64,000 bases of DNA, from assembly GCA_030549495.1 (NCBI GenBank), contig JAUIRK010000673.1, forward strand, positions 1,550,001 through 1,614,000, given 5' to 3'. Position numbers and translations under genes: made by a program. This DNA comes from Nectonema munidae (lineage: Eukaryota > Nematomorpha > Nectonematoida > Nectonematidae). This document shows positions 11,421 through 24,500 of the stretch, piece after piece; the first letter of the stretch is position 1; the number at the start of each line of letters is the position of its first letter. Below the pieces are notes generated by a model. It saw only the letters and a list, made by a program, of their open reading frames with translations, was not told where the DNA came from and made no database searches.

Positions 11421-11931
11421 ACATGAATTAGTTATTTAACATTACATATTAAATTAGATGCTTTTGAATTTCGCTTACAACCACAATTATTTCAAATTGG
11501 CTCAGTAGTATAGAAAAATGTAACATTAATATGCAATGATTGCATTAAAGAATACTTGAAGTGTTTATTCACAAAGTAAAAAACTTCAAACGAAATGTTA
11601 CGGAAATGGCATTTTTGAAATGATAGAATGAAGAGCATACCGTGTGTATGTTGTGGAGTGTTGCTATGACGCCGCTTCCTTTCCTCTGGCTCCTCTCCAG
11701 GTAGTGGAAGTGCATTCAGCGATGAGCGATTACTAAACCATGTTCATATTTCATATATCATAAAGGGACGCTGTAATAATGTCAATATTCTCCCAGCTCC
11801 ATAACAACAAGTAAAATGTTAAAGACTATTTAACACACAGCATACGTCTCTCTTTGAAGACATGAATGAGATATATGAAATAAATGTACATCTAGGTATG
11901 ATTGGAGCTATGTTCTGTATATTTTTGTATA
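11421..11931. other. Gene-free stretch between hAT remnants
   Basis: It includes an unusually GC-richer patch at 11650-11730. No gene is recognised; it may be the 3' flank of the preceding hAT remnant. Confidence 0.35.
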
Positions 11932-11939
11932 ATATAGAC

Positions 11940-14026
11940 CAGTGTTTCCGAAACTATTTCAGACACCGACCCTTTTTTGGTTCAAAATATTTTGAAAAAT
12001 CCTTGATCCCGATATATTTATATGGTCGCAATGTAATCAATTTTTATTTTGTTTTTTGAGTTTGATATTTATACGTTATAGACCCTTTAGTATGTAAAAT
12101 AGACCGTCCCAAAAAAATAAAATTATTTAAAGCATACCTTTTTAAAATGTTCTACTACATCAAAAAATTTTATCTCAATTGAGAATTGTTTAATGACTGC
12201 TGAATAGTCTTAATTATATATGTATGTAAGTGTCATTATTAATAAAAAAATTTGGTTTATGCATAAATGACAAAAATAATTTATAAAATATTATAACTTG
12301 AACATATTATTTTTATCTTTAGTTACTTTTAATCTAAATTCGAAAATGGAAGCTTCAGATGTTAATTTTTTCTTCAAATCTAGAGATAAACTTGCAGAAG
12401 ATTTTTCAAACCAAGCTCTCCTCTTATAATCCACTTTGATGAAAAATATATAAAAGGTTACTTAGAAAATGAAGTTTATTATTTAGCTTTTTAGAAAAAT
12501 CTGTTACTCAAAGTTGAATTAGAAAAAGCAATATGTTATGAAATGGGCAATGCTGTACTTAATGCAATAAAAGAGTAAAGAGAATTGGAAAGCAGATTTG
12601 TCTTTTATCCAATGGAGCTTGTCTAACTATTTAGAAGCATTTGAAACAAGATTTATTTTTTTTAATATGTTGATATCTTATTATTGAGATAATTATCGGA
12701 AATGCTGTCAGTTTATTTTTCACTTCAACAGGACCAAATAAGGATCTTTTTATGAAATTAAAAAAACTGGAGTTCAATAGACAAGAAAAATTATGCCTGT
12801 TTTAAAGGAGGAAGCTTGAGTTCAAGAAAGATTGTACAATAAATTTCATAAGACAGCAATTAACATTAATCAAGATCAGAAGGATTATAGAGAATTCTTG
12901 GAGCATCTTTAATTGTTTTAGGAGAAAATCGCGAAAGAGGCATACATTTTACAGCACCAGGAGCATGTCACAGTCCGAGGTGGATGGCTAGAATGATATG
13001 ATCTGTAAAAATGGATATTTTTCGTTCTCATATAAATTTAAACAAAGAAAAAATGCCTTGAGACGCTTAAATATTTGTATACATCTGTCTATCTTAATGC
13101 TTGTTCACAGCTCAAGATTCAATTAATGCACCTGAAAATGATTTAGACACTTTAGTAAAACTTGAGTTGATGAAGTAATTGATACTGCTACAATGAAAAA
13201 GTTCAAATCTCATTTATGCTCCTTATCCGAACAGTTATTTCCATTATACTTTTTTTCTCAAGAAGATAAAACATGAAAAAATAAAATGGTGAAAGCATTG
13301 CACAAAGAAAACCTTAGTGGGGAAAGCAAACGATAAAAGTAAAAATGAATGTTTCAGAGTTTATTACATCAAAATCCTGTCGTCTTCTCAAAGTGTTAAA
13401 AATATATTCTTCTTTTCTTTTGATCCATCTTTGGACAAAAAATTCAAATCTTGAATGATCCTGCAGAACGAATGGTTAACTAGCTAATAACTTTAACAAT
13501 AAAATTACAAACAAGAAAGAACAAAAACATTCTCTTTTACAAACTATAGAATTAAATCGCAAAAAAACCCAAATACAAAAAAGTGAAATTAATGTGAAAG
13601 ATTGACATGCTAATTTTCATTGTTTTTTAAATAAAATAAAATTTAATTCTTTATATAACAATTAAAATATATAATTTTATAAAATATACACCTTAATTTT
13701 TAGTTATGAAACTTTGGGTCCAATGAGCAATTTCTTAACTATTATTAAAAACTTTGAAATACGATTATTTTATATATTAGAGCAAAATTAAAACATATAC
13801 GAAATAAAAAAAGGAATTTTTTTATATTAATCTTGGGACGGCGTAATGTAGGGTCAAAGAATAAACGTATAACATATAATATAGCAATCTACATTAGCTG
13901 ACAAATATTTAAGTTATTTACCAACTTCTAGAATGTAATATTTTATATCCTGAAATTTTTTACAGAACTCCAAAAAGTGTTTTGAGCAACCGCTATGTTT
14001 CGCAGAACTATATTGGGAAAACTCTG
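11940..14026 (+). mobile_element. hAT element with both ends and target duplication, decayed
   Basis: The left end is CAGTGTTTCCGAAACT and the right end, read inward, is CAGAGTTTTCCCAATA. Flanking 8-mers ATATAGAC (11932-11939) and ATGTAGAT (14027-14034) match at 6 of 8, as expected for an old hAT target duplication. An inner inverted pair, GACCCTTTAG..CCGTCCCAA near 12082-12108 and its partner near 13837-13860, suggests a long complex terminus or a second element nested inside. The interior has broken plus-strand coding pieces. Confidence 0.7.
12340..13480 (+). pseudogene. Broken transposon protein inside the hAT element
   Basis: Discontinuous plus-strand frames include GPNKDLFMKL, GENRERGIHFTAPGACHSPR followed by WMARMI (about 12920-13000), and INAPENDLDTL (about 13120-13155). 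A PGA.H..RWM core is a pattern I associate with an uncharacterised group of invertebrate transposon proteins, but I cannot name the family. Many stops are present. Confidence 0.45.
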
Positions 14027-14034
14027 ATGTAGAT

Positions 14035-15468
14035 GAAAAAATAGATAAAGTGTACAGCATTCAGCTAAAAAATGAAATGTTGATTCAAGAAATCAGAATG
14101 GGGACTTCTGATATTTAAAAAGTTAACACTAGCATAGCTACCAACTTTTGAGAAGATTGACCAGTATTTTGCATGCAAGGATAATACTCGTCTTGATTCA
14201 ATGAAATCCTTCTTGTGAAAAACAATATAAATATGCTCCTTCCTATATTTTTTAAATTCAAATGTACATGGTACTAGTGTCTTCGCTTTTTAAACAAGTA
14301 TAATGATAGAAGAGAAAGACAAAAGCAAAGTTTTATACAAAATATTCAACGAAATATAACAAACTGAAGCTGAACAAAAAATGAAGAAAAATATGGAAAG
14401 CATAAAATCAAATAGAAAGTTCTAAATAGTGGCAAATTTCGATTTCACCTTTTTACAAGAGTGGTTAGTTGGAGTGATGACTTTTTATCACGCTTAAACG
14501 ACGTAATTAATTGAAGGCAGAAGATTTGCGATAAACGGAAAAGGAATACCAAAGAGGAAAGCGTCAGGTAATTAGACGTTTTAGTTGACATGTATAATAT
14601 TGGGCAGATTTAATGCTAAATACAGATCCATACTTTTTAAGAGGTTTAGAACGTAGGTAATAATTGGAATTCAGTTGTCATGTATACAGATCCTTACTTT
14701 TTTCTAGGTTTTTAGAAGTAGGCTAATATTTGAATTCATTTTCATTTTTTTACATAAAATTTAGCCTATTTATTAAGCATTTTGTTACTTTTATAAATTT
14801 TCGCGGTATAAAAATATTTAAGGGGATTACACTCAAAATACCTCAAATTTAGTGATTTATGTCTTTTTATCCACAACTTGTTTAATTTTTATTCTTCTTT
14901 TTCATACCTGGATACTGTAGAAGGATACACACACACATAAATACAATTTTCTGAACTTTTTTCAACAAATACACTAAGGAAAAAGTTACAGTAAAGATTT
15001 TAAAGCCGTTACAGGTAACAATAGTGAAAACACACGCAAAATAACTCCTGAAACAGGGAATCATCTTATTTATCATTAGAATTCGAGACATCAAATCTAG
15101 TTTACAAGTTCAACACTTAAAAACTCACAGAGAGAAAACAATTTACTCATAAATTTCACAAGAACGTTAAAACAAAAAAGAAAATACTTGATAAAAAAAA
15201 TATAGGTAATAGACAATCTCAATTAAAATAAAAGAAAGCTAAAGAATGAACTTGACTTTCTTGCGATTACTAGACTTTTATTAGATCATTCAACATTTCT
15301 TAGAAAGTATTCACAAAATGATTTTCTTCTTAATTTTCTTATTTTTCTTTTGTAACCATTTTAATTTCGGATTTGGATTATCAAATATTTTAAGAAACTT
15401 TGAAGAAAAGGTTTTAAGTTTTAAAACTAAAACAATAAAATAAAAAAAGTTCATTTTTAACCTTTAGA
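14035..15468. other. Gene-free stretch below the BAZ1A 3' end
   Basis: I searched the minus strand for a bromodomain exon and saw none. AATAAA-like signals for the minus-strand gene occur within the last coding exon (15484-15479) and again near 15280. Confidence 0.4.
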
Positions 15469-15511
15469 TTATCTGTACTTTATTCCTGGATAAAAACCTT
15501 TGAAGGATGCT
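15469..15511 (-). CDS. BAZ1A: BAZ1A terminal exon 20 (tentative)
   Basis: After a 108-nt intron and acceptor TTTATTTTAG the frame reads ASFKGFYPGIKYR and stops at TAA. An AATAAA lies a few bases before the stop. This is one of two possible ends of the gene; no bromodomain follows. Confidence 0.5.
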
Positions 15512-18500
15512 CTAAAATAAAACATACACAGAGAACACTTCCATTTCACTTTCTCCGTTATTCATTGCGAAAAGAAGAAAATGATTTTGAATAAAAATAG
15601 GATTATTAAACATTTGCACCTTTGGTTAAGTCTTCTTTTTTCCTTGAAGCATTCTGCACAAATCCAAGAGCCTTTGGGAGTGGAGGAGAGTTTGGGAGTT
15701 AAGCAAGACAAGTGAAAGCCCTTGTCACACATGTCGCAGAAAATAAGGACAAAGTCTTGTGAAATTCGCTTCCGATTGCAAACCTTACACCTCTAAACAA
15801 AGCACTATTTTAAAACAAAGATGCTATTTCTTATATTATCATCATTATTATTATTATTGTTCACCACATACGCATTTCGTGAAAAATAAATTTTGGCGCC
15901 AATAACTTTTTAAAATCAGCAATACAAAAACCTGACGCATTCCTTATCTCGCAACCACTCATGATGTGTACTTTGCGCATTATCCCTTAATTTTTATTTG
16001 CACCTTTGCGAGAAGGTGATACGGGTGACATATTTTTGATAATGGCGTATGAAAAGTGAGAAAGTCACAAGAAATGAAGATTCACTATTAACAATGCTAA
16101 TGCGATGGAGTACTAGATTGTAACATACGCTAGAATATTTTTGTAGTAAAAACTAACTTATTACTCGGAAGCAGAAATCTTATAGGGAATTTACTGCCCT
16201 CTCTGATACTTTCATTGAGATTCCTAAGCGCACCGGAAGGTTGAATACACATGGCTGGAGAGGTTCGCTGTAATTTCATCGTGGTAATCTCATCGCATAG
16301 TAAATTCATCGTGATTCAATACATCGTTGGTATTTTCATCGTCAAGTATTTTCATCGTGCAGTAAAAACATCGTCATACTAATTTTATGCTTGACGCTCA
16401 ATGTTTTTTTGTAAATATCCCTTTATAATTTTTTTAAGTTTATTACGAACTTTTGTAAATGTTCTAATATCATAAAAAACTAATTCTTAAATATAAGGTT
16501 TTCATATTATCAGGCTATAATGACAAAATAAACAATATCTCTTTCTGACTTAAATAGCATTAAAATATGTATAAATTTCTTAATATTTAAGGAAAGTTAA
16601 AAAAAGTATCTAATTTAATTTAAAAAAAATAGTATATATATATTAATCTTTGTGTTTTTTTAGTTTCATAAAAATCCCCCTAACCTATTTTAACCTTCGA
16701 TTATCTTGTGACACCGCAAGGAAGTAATGGTTAATCCATAAATCTTGCGATGTAATCACTATACGATGAAAATACTTAACGATGAAAATACCAACGATAT
16801 ATATTGCATCACGATGAATTTACTATGCGATGAAATTACCACGATGAAATTACCGGATACCAGCTAGAGAGCATTTTAAAATCTAAAACGTTGCAACCTT
16901 TGCGTCACATTTTGACTTACGTTACATATTACATATAGATCCCAATTCTGTTTAGGCCGAGGTGGGAAATGAGGCTGAGCTCTCATTCTCCATTAAAATA
17001 CGTCATAGGTCACATGCGTCTCTTACAGCAAGTCTCCAGATCTGCCTTCACGTGGCGGGGTTGTTTAAAACTAAATGATCTGGAGGCAAAAGCGAATTAC
17101 AGGCGCTTAAACCTACAGCTCCGGGTAGAACAAGCTCGATAGCTTTGGACAACAGTTGCTCTAGGAGAAAATAACTCTGATTTCAAATTACCACTGCCTT
17201 GTGGGTGTAGTACTATTAAGTGCAAAGGCTAAAGGTTTCCAATCCTGAAAATAAAATGGTTGGCGTCAGGAAGGACATCCGGCCAGAAAACTCTGCTCTG
17301 TTTAACAAATGTAATGATCCGCACAAACAAGGAGCGGGGTACAGCTCAAAGTACTCCGCTGGCGTGTCCAACTGCCTACGTCAAAAAGAATGTTGGAAAA
17401 ACTTGTAAAAGAGAAAAAGAAAGTTTGGAATTGATACAAGAAATGAAGAAGAGAAGTATTGAAGTGATGTGTGTGCAGGAAACAAGATGGGGAGGGAATG
17501 CTGCAAAGGAAATCGCAGAAGGGTATAAAATATTCTATAGTGGAAATACAAACAAAAAGAATGGAGTAGGAATTATAATCTCACCTGAGTTAAAGAATAA
17601 GGTAATGGAGGTGAAAAGAGACGGAGATCGTTTAATTCGATTGAAGCTGGTGGGAGATGAAAAGCTGGTAACAGACGGGATGCAAAGAAGAAGAAAAAGA
17701 AAAGTTCATATCTAAGTTGGAAGAAATGATTGAAGAAGTCAAAGAAAATGAAACGTTGATAATAGGAGGTGATCTAAACGGATACTTGGGAGAGCATTGT
17801 GACGGCTTCAATAATACACACGGAGGGCATGGGTATGGAAAGAGAAATGAAAACGGTGAAAGAATTTTACAAATGGCAGAAAGAAATGAATTAACAATTT
17901 GTAATACAAAATACAGAAAAAAGCTGGGACACCTGATTACCTACGAAAGTGGTGGCAAGACAAGTCAAATAGACTTTATTTTGATAAGACAAAAAGACGC
18001 AAAAAATTAAGATTGCAAAGCTATTCCAGGAAGTGTTATAGTCAGCCAACATAAATTGGTTGTGCTTGACTGGTATAAAAATAAAAGATATAAGCAAAAT
18101 ATTCAAAAGAATGAAGAATTGGAAATTGGAAAAAAGTGGAACAAGATATGAGTTTGAAAAAGCTATAAAAAAAGATTAATCTACAATGGGAAAAGAGTGA
18201 TGATGTAAAGGAAATGAGGATAAAAATAAAAAGGAACTTGATATCGACAAGTGAAAGAGTTTTAGGACGCAGGAAGTCTAGAGGAATGAGGCAAAAAGAA
18301 ACATGGTGGTGGAACGAGAGTGTGAAAAGCGTGTTAAAATAGAAAAAATAGCTTTTAACAAGTGGCAAAAAACTAAATTAAAAGTAGACAAGGAATTGTA
18401 CGAAACGAAGAAGAAGGAAGCTAAAAGATGTATCGCGATTGCGAGGAATCAAGGGACTCAAAAACTTTATGATGATTTAAAGACAAAAGAAGAGGAGAAC

Positions 18501-21500
18501 CAAATATACAGAATTGCCAAAGCAAAACAGAAAAAAAGAGAAGAGATGGGCAATGTGAATATTGTCAAGGATAAAAAAAGGTAATGTGATCTTTGATGCA
18601 GAGACAATTAAGAATAGGTGCGCGGAATACTTTGAACAACTTTTGAATATGGGAAATGAAAAGGAGGAGTTTGTAGAAGATTTGAAAGTTGAAGGACCAG
18701 ATAAGATAATAAATAGATCAAGGTGAAGTTATGCTGCAAAATGAAGAATTATAAAGCAGCTGGACTCAGTGAAATTAGCATCGATATGATTAAAGCAGGA
18801 GGAAATAAGACAGTAGGGTGGATGGTAGACCTATTAAAAGAATTTGGACTGAAGAAAAAATACCAGAAGAGTGGAGGAAAAGCGTACTTGTACCAATATG
18901 GAAGAATAAAGGAGATTTTTTAGAATGTGGTAACTACCGTGGAATAAAATGGCTGGAATATGGACTGAAAATAATGGAAAGGATTTTAGATAAGCGAATT
19001 CGTTCAGTGATAAAGATAGATCCAAAACAGTTTGGATTTATGCCTGGAAAGAGTGCAATAGATGCCATTTTTTTTATCATAAAACAACTTATAAAGAAGA
19101 AAATTGAAGGAAATTCAGCTGTTTTTGTGGTTTTGTTGATTTAGAGAAAGCACATGATACCATTCCCAAAGAAGTGGTGTATTTGTGCATGCGTAAAAAG
19201 GGAATTCCCGAAAAACTTGTGAGATTGGTGCAGGACATGTACAAATGTTCAAGAAGCGCTATAGAACTCCTGAAGGAATCTCAAGAGAATTTGAGGTTAA
19301 AATTGGTTTACATCAAGGTTCAGCACGGGGTCCATTATTGTTTTCTTTCGTTGTTGATGAGCTATCAAATTATCTAAGAAAGGAAGATCTCTGGGAACTT
19401 TTGTTTGCTGATGACCTAGCGATACTGGCGAATAACGAAGTAGAGCTCGAGAAGAGAATAATAAAATGGCAAAAGAGTTTGGAAAAATTTGGGAGGAAAA
19501 TGAATGATAAAAAGACAGAGATCATAGCATGTAACAAAAATAAGAGCATTGGTGTTCATGTAGAAGACAGACACGGAAAAAAGTTGAAGCAGGTGAAATC
19601 TTTCAAATATTTAGGAACCCAGATTATGGAAAATGGAAGTTGTGAAAAAGACGTCCAAGCAAGAGTAAATGCTAGTTGGTTGAAATGGAAAGAAGTAAAC
19701 GCGATCATGTACGATAGAAAAATGCCAATGAAACTAAAAGCAAGGATTTACAAATCAATTGTCAGACCAGTTCTAACATATGGATGTGAGTGTTGGAGTT
19801 TAAAGAAAAAGGAGCAGAGAAAATTAACAGCAACGGAGATGAAGATGCTTAGAAAAATGATTGGAGTCACGCTGAGAGAGAAAAAAGAAACGAGGAAGGC
19901 AGAGCGGTGTAAGCGGCGGTGGTTTGGACATGTTTTAAGGAAGAAACAAGACGATGTCGTGCGTCAAACTATCGAGAAGAAAGTGAGTGGAAAAGAAGTA
20001 GAGGGAGGTAGCGTAAAAGATGGAAGGACGGACTGATGGAGCAACTGAAGCAGCTTGGACTGAGCGAAGAGGATGCGCAGGATAGGAAAAAATTGAAAGA
20101 TCGGATCTCAGCCACCGAACCCCAACTTGGGGACAAGGTGTAGTCAAAGAAGAAGACATATTACATATACATTTCAAATTCGAATTTTTATTTGGGAAAT
20201 TTTGAATGAAAATTAAAAATTAGTTGTTCAATTTTTAAGGAATGTTTCAATAAATTGTTGGTATTTTAAAAGTTATTTATGTAACTACAGTCCATCCCCA
20301 TTCCACCTGTGATACATCATATAATGTTGAAGTGCATGGACTTTTTATTTTTTACCCTTGAATTTTGCACAGTTTAGGAATATAATATATAAAAACTTTA
20401 CACTTTTATTTCAAATTTTATTGCTATTTATGCGTCTATAAAGAATAAATAAGCCAGCATCTATATTTAACAGAAGGAACAGTTTAAAATATATTATGAA
20501 GGCTTAGAAAGATCGTAAATGTCGGGTAAGAAATACTTAGTAAATAGAGCAGTAGTGAATACTTGGCTTATATATAGATATGAGCCTTAAAACAAAAAAA
20601 TCATCCTCGTCAGTTTTGTGAATGACTGAAGTATAGAAAATCTTTTATTTAAAACATCGCAAAGTGAAGTGCTTTGTATTATTATGCGAATAAATTTACA
20701 TTCTATCGAATGCGCCAACTCTCATTTTTCAAAACTGAAACTTTTATAAATCAAGAAGAATCGGAATCTTCTCAAAGTCGAAGTGTGTAAAATATTGAAT
20801 TGTAAAAATGAATAGAATTTGTTTACAAAATGTTCCTTTTTTCTTATTTTGACACTTTCAAAAGATTAAATTAACCAATGAACACAAACATAGTAAAATA
20901 AGACGATTTAAAAAAACATGTAGCTAAAAAGATGCTGAGACCAAAGGAGCCGGAAGGGCGAGCGCCCTTTTCAAGATGTGAGCGTGCATATTTCGCTTAT
21001 AATGAAGAAACTCTCTCTCTCTCTCTCCTCTCAAGTGAATAGAATACAAGAATTCATAAATAAGAAAATACGGGAAATGCTTGGGAGTGGCGAAAAACTT
21101 ACGGCATCTTTTACGGACTTGTCCCAAGCGATTGCTTCATCCAAGATGGAAAATAAAAGAGCTAATCTAGAGAGGCTGACGTCGGCGCAATTAACATCCT
21201 CCAACCACGACTTCATGTTTTGTGGCAGTTGTTTTTCCTTTCCTTAAGAGCACATTAACAAAAAATATAAAATGGACTTCTCCCGCTTACTTAAAACAGA
21301 GAAAAGGATTCGATCATGATGATGATTTTCTTCATCAACCAACACTTGTTGTAATATTAGTCTGACAAATAGATTCCTAGTTCACATTTAATATTAGAAA
21401 TTCTAAGATCTGTTTGGACCACTTGAAAGAATAGAGTGTAAATCAGAAGTGGGCAAACTATGTTCCACGGGCTGTATGCCGCACTTTAAAGGTTTTTATG

Positions 21501-24500
21501 GGCCTCACTGGGATAAATTTTCTTAAGCTGATCCGCCGTTAGTTTACTATCAATGATGCAAAACATTTTGATAGACTAAAAATTCATACTTTGGGCTTCG
21601 GAGGCGGCGAATTTATCTATATCAATTTTACTCGCCCATGCTCTGTTTCATTTGGGGTTTCAAATGAAACATTTGTTTCATACTCCTCAAAGGACACTCC
21701 TCGAATACAGAAAACAAATAGGCAAAGAAAGCAATTTTGTTAGCATCTATATTAATATTAGAAGTTATGCTAAAATTAAAGAGGATGAGGTGATGATGAA
21801 ATGGCTATGAAGATAATCATGATTTTGTATATGGCGTATACGAGAAATAGAAAGAGTATTACTAATTGAATCAACAGTAGGATTCATAGAAACTTCTTTT
21901 GGAAGTGAAGTGGGCGAAATTTTTTCAGCAAATGGCAATTGAATATACTTGAAGTAAATACTGTCGAAGATTTGAGTGAGGCATTCTGCGAATTTGTTGA
22001 GAATTTGAGGATCTTTTGAATCAGAAATAAGGATATACAGGTCTGTACTATCACTAACTCCTCCCAAGCAGCCATCAATCAATTCTTCATTGAAATTAAT
22101 GAATTGCTGGATAAAAGAAAAAAACAGATTCATAAAAAGGACATCGAAGAACTGAAGAGCACAAATGACAGATGCTGTCACGTATGTATATGCCTCTACA
22201 ATCATTTGAAGTAATGGAAAAATACAAAATATACATAAACCCACTCAGAATTAAGGAAGAAGTTATACCTTTTGACTGAACAGAGAGAGCGTTCTAACTA
22301 AAAAAGTTATACTTAAACTTTCTTACTTATATCAGTATAAATAAATGATAAAATGTTTTATCGATTTTCCAAAGTGAAAATTGTTTTTGAAGGTGTTATT
22401 GGAAACGTAAGATAGAATTCATAAATAAATAAGAAATTTGGAAACAGTAAAATAGCTTGAAAGTCGGTTTAGAAATAAGTACATACAACTTCAAAAATGT
22501 AGCTCAGAATCCCATTAAAAATTTATCATTTTATGCAGTGGTCGTATGTGAAACCGCAAAGCAATTCCAACACACGCAAAAGTTTTCCAGAGCATTAATG
22601 CAATAACATTGATACTTCTAATCGTGTTTACAAGGTGAGAAACTAGTTTTGTATAACACACGATTTAAATTCATTTTCTCTTAGTTATAGTGAAAGCTCA
22701 AATGTTAGGTGTGAAATATTCAAATATATATTTGACATTACCACCCTTATTATTCTTTCTAAGCACAGTTGACACCAGTATAATATAGAATAAAGATCAT
22801 CTACTTTAATTTAACAAAAACTCATTGAGAATATAAACATGGGATTAGTACTTTAAACGGTTAAGGGACAAACTGCTCTGATATAGCTGTCAAAGAAAGG
22901 AAATAAAATTCATCAGAGTTATACCTTGAGGTATGTAAAGATAGAAACGTTTAATGGAAAAATATTAAGGTATTTTTATAGGGGAGGTTTTTTAAATTTA
23001 GAATTCATGTTTCAAAAAAAATATATATATATCCAGGCAGGGTTTATCTTTTCTTGTCGATTTAGAATAATTCCTTCATGAAAACGCTCTAAATAAAAAT
23101 GCGTTGTTGGCTTCATTTTTTATGGCTATATAACGCCATTCTGGCATACTATATTCTGATTTAATTGAGTTGAATGTTCAACGCTTATCTATTGGAATAC
23201 ATTCTTAATAAATTTGTCTTTGTTCTCTTCTCATTTTCTTGATAATTTTGATTATTTTCAATATCATATAAGTAATTTCAAAAATGTTTACAAATTTCTA
23301 CAGCACATTCTAAAGCCGTGGTCGTCAGCCTTTTTTTGACTAAACGCCCCTTTAATGGAAAAGCTTTAGACTTAAATTAAAAAAACTTCTTGCATTGATA
23401 AATTAATAAAGTTTAATAAAAATACTCTCTTAACATTTTTCTGAGACACCTTTTTGTGTTTGTGTGGAAAAAATAATTGATATGAGATTATGAATCCGTT
23501 TTCTACCCCCTTCTCACCTCTTATCAACTTTTAGATACAATTTTTACACTCCATTATATAGAATTTAAACTTTTTTACACCCCCCTCCACGGGTTGCAGT
23601 TGACGCCATTTGTGAATGACCGCTAATAAATTTTTCTAATAATAAGTTTTTTGTTTTTGTATTCAAAGTATTACTTTAATTACAGGTGGTGTATATCGCT
23701 ATGATTGGATAACAATAGATTTGGCTGCAACAAATCAAAAGAAAATAAACATAATAATTGCTTGGTCTATCTATATTACAGTGGAGATGAAAAAATGCAT
23801 TCCTTGTGATATATTCAAATATAACACATTTGATGAGTTTAATTATTGAGTCAATTGCAACTATTTTTGTTTTCCATTTCCTAATGATGAGTATAGAATG
23901 TAGTTTAAAAAAAGCCATCTTCTCAATATTTCAATTGATTTGTAACTAAAATATTGGTATTTAAAACGAGTAAAATTTCAGTATAATTTTTAACTGGAAA
24001 CATAAGATATTTTATAGCTGCAAATGCTGCCCTATTTGATCCATTGCCGAAAATATGTTTAAAATCGCACCAGGAGGAGTACCACACACGTTGGGTCCCA
24101 CTTTTCTAAAGTCTTTTAACCCTCAAATACATGAAATATTTGACTTTCTTTATTACATAAAATGGGTCTTTTGGGACCCATATTTTTTTTTTATGTCTAA
24201 TCACTATAATTTGTTCACCATTACTGATTAAATGTTAAAAATGAATATTAAATTTTTTTATTTCAAAATAAAAATCTAAAAAAATATTTATTTACACTTG
24301 GGGAAACATGAAAATTGCTCTTTTTTTTGGAATGCTGTGCACAAACCACATTTGAACATTTTTTACACACTCTTGAAGACTTTTTATCTTTGGTGCACAT
24401 ATAACATCCTTTTCTTTTTGATTTACTTTCACATGTTTTTTTAGAATTATTTTTTATGTTTATTCCACAAATTTGAATTGAGTCTTGGATATTCCTTGAC

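Larger units (their letters stand above)
16938..20155 (+). mobile_element. RTE-like LINE, near full length, inactivated
   Basis: A 3.2-kb non-LTR retrotransposon, antisense inside BAZ1A intron 18, bounded by a perfect 14-bp duplication. The length and the 3' end (AAGGTGTAGTCAAAGAAGAAG) fit the RTE group whose proteins are often labelled craniofacial development protein 2-like. About 470 bp of 5' non-coding sequence precede the endonuclease. Frames are interrupted several times. Its base composition is richer in G and A than the surroundings. Confidence 0.88.

Noticed and set aside
20924-21127. Minus-strand frame beginning MGQVRKRCRKFF near exon 18
   Set aside because: It uses a different frame from the BAZ1A exon and mostly lies in the intron.
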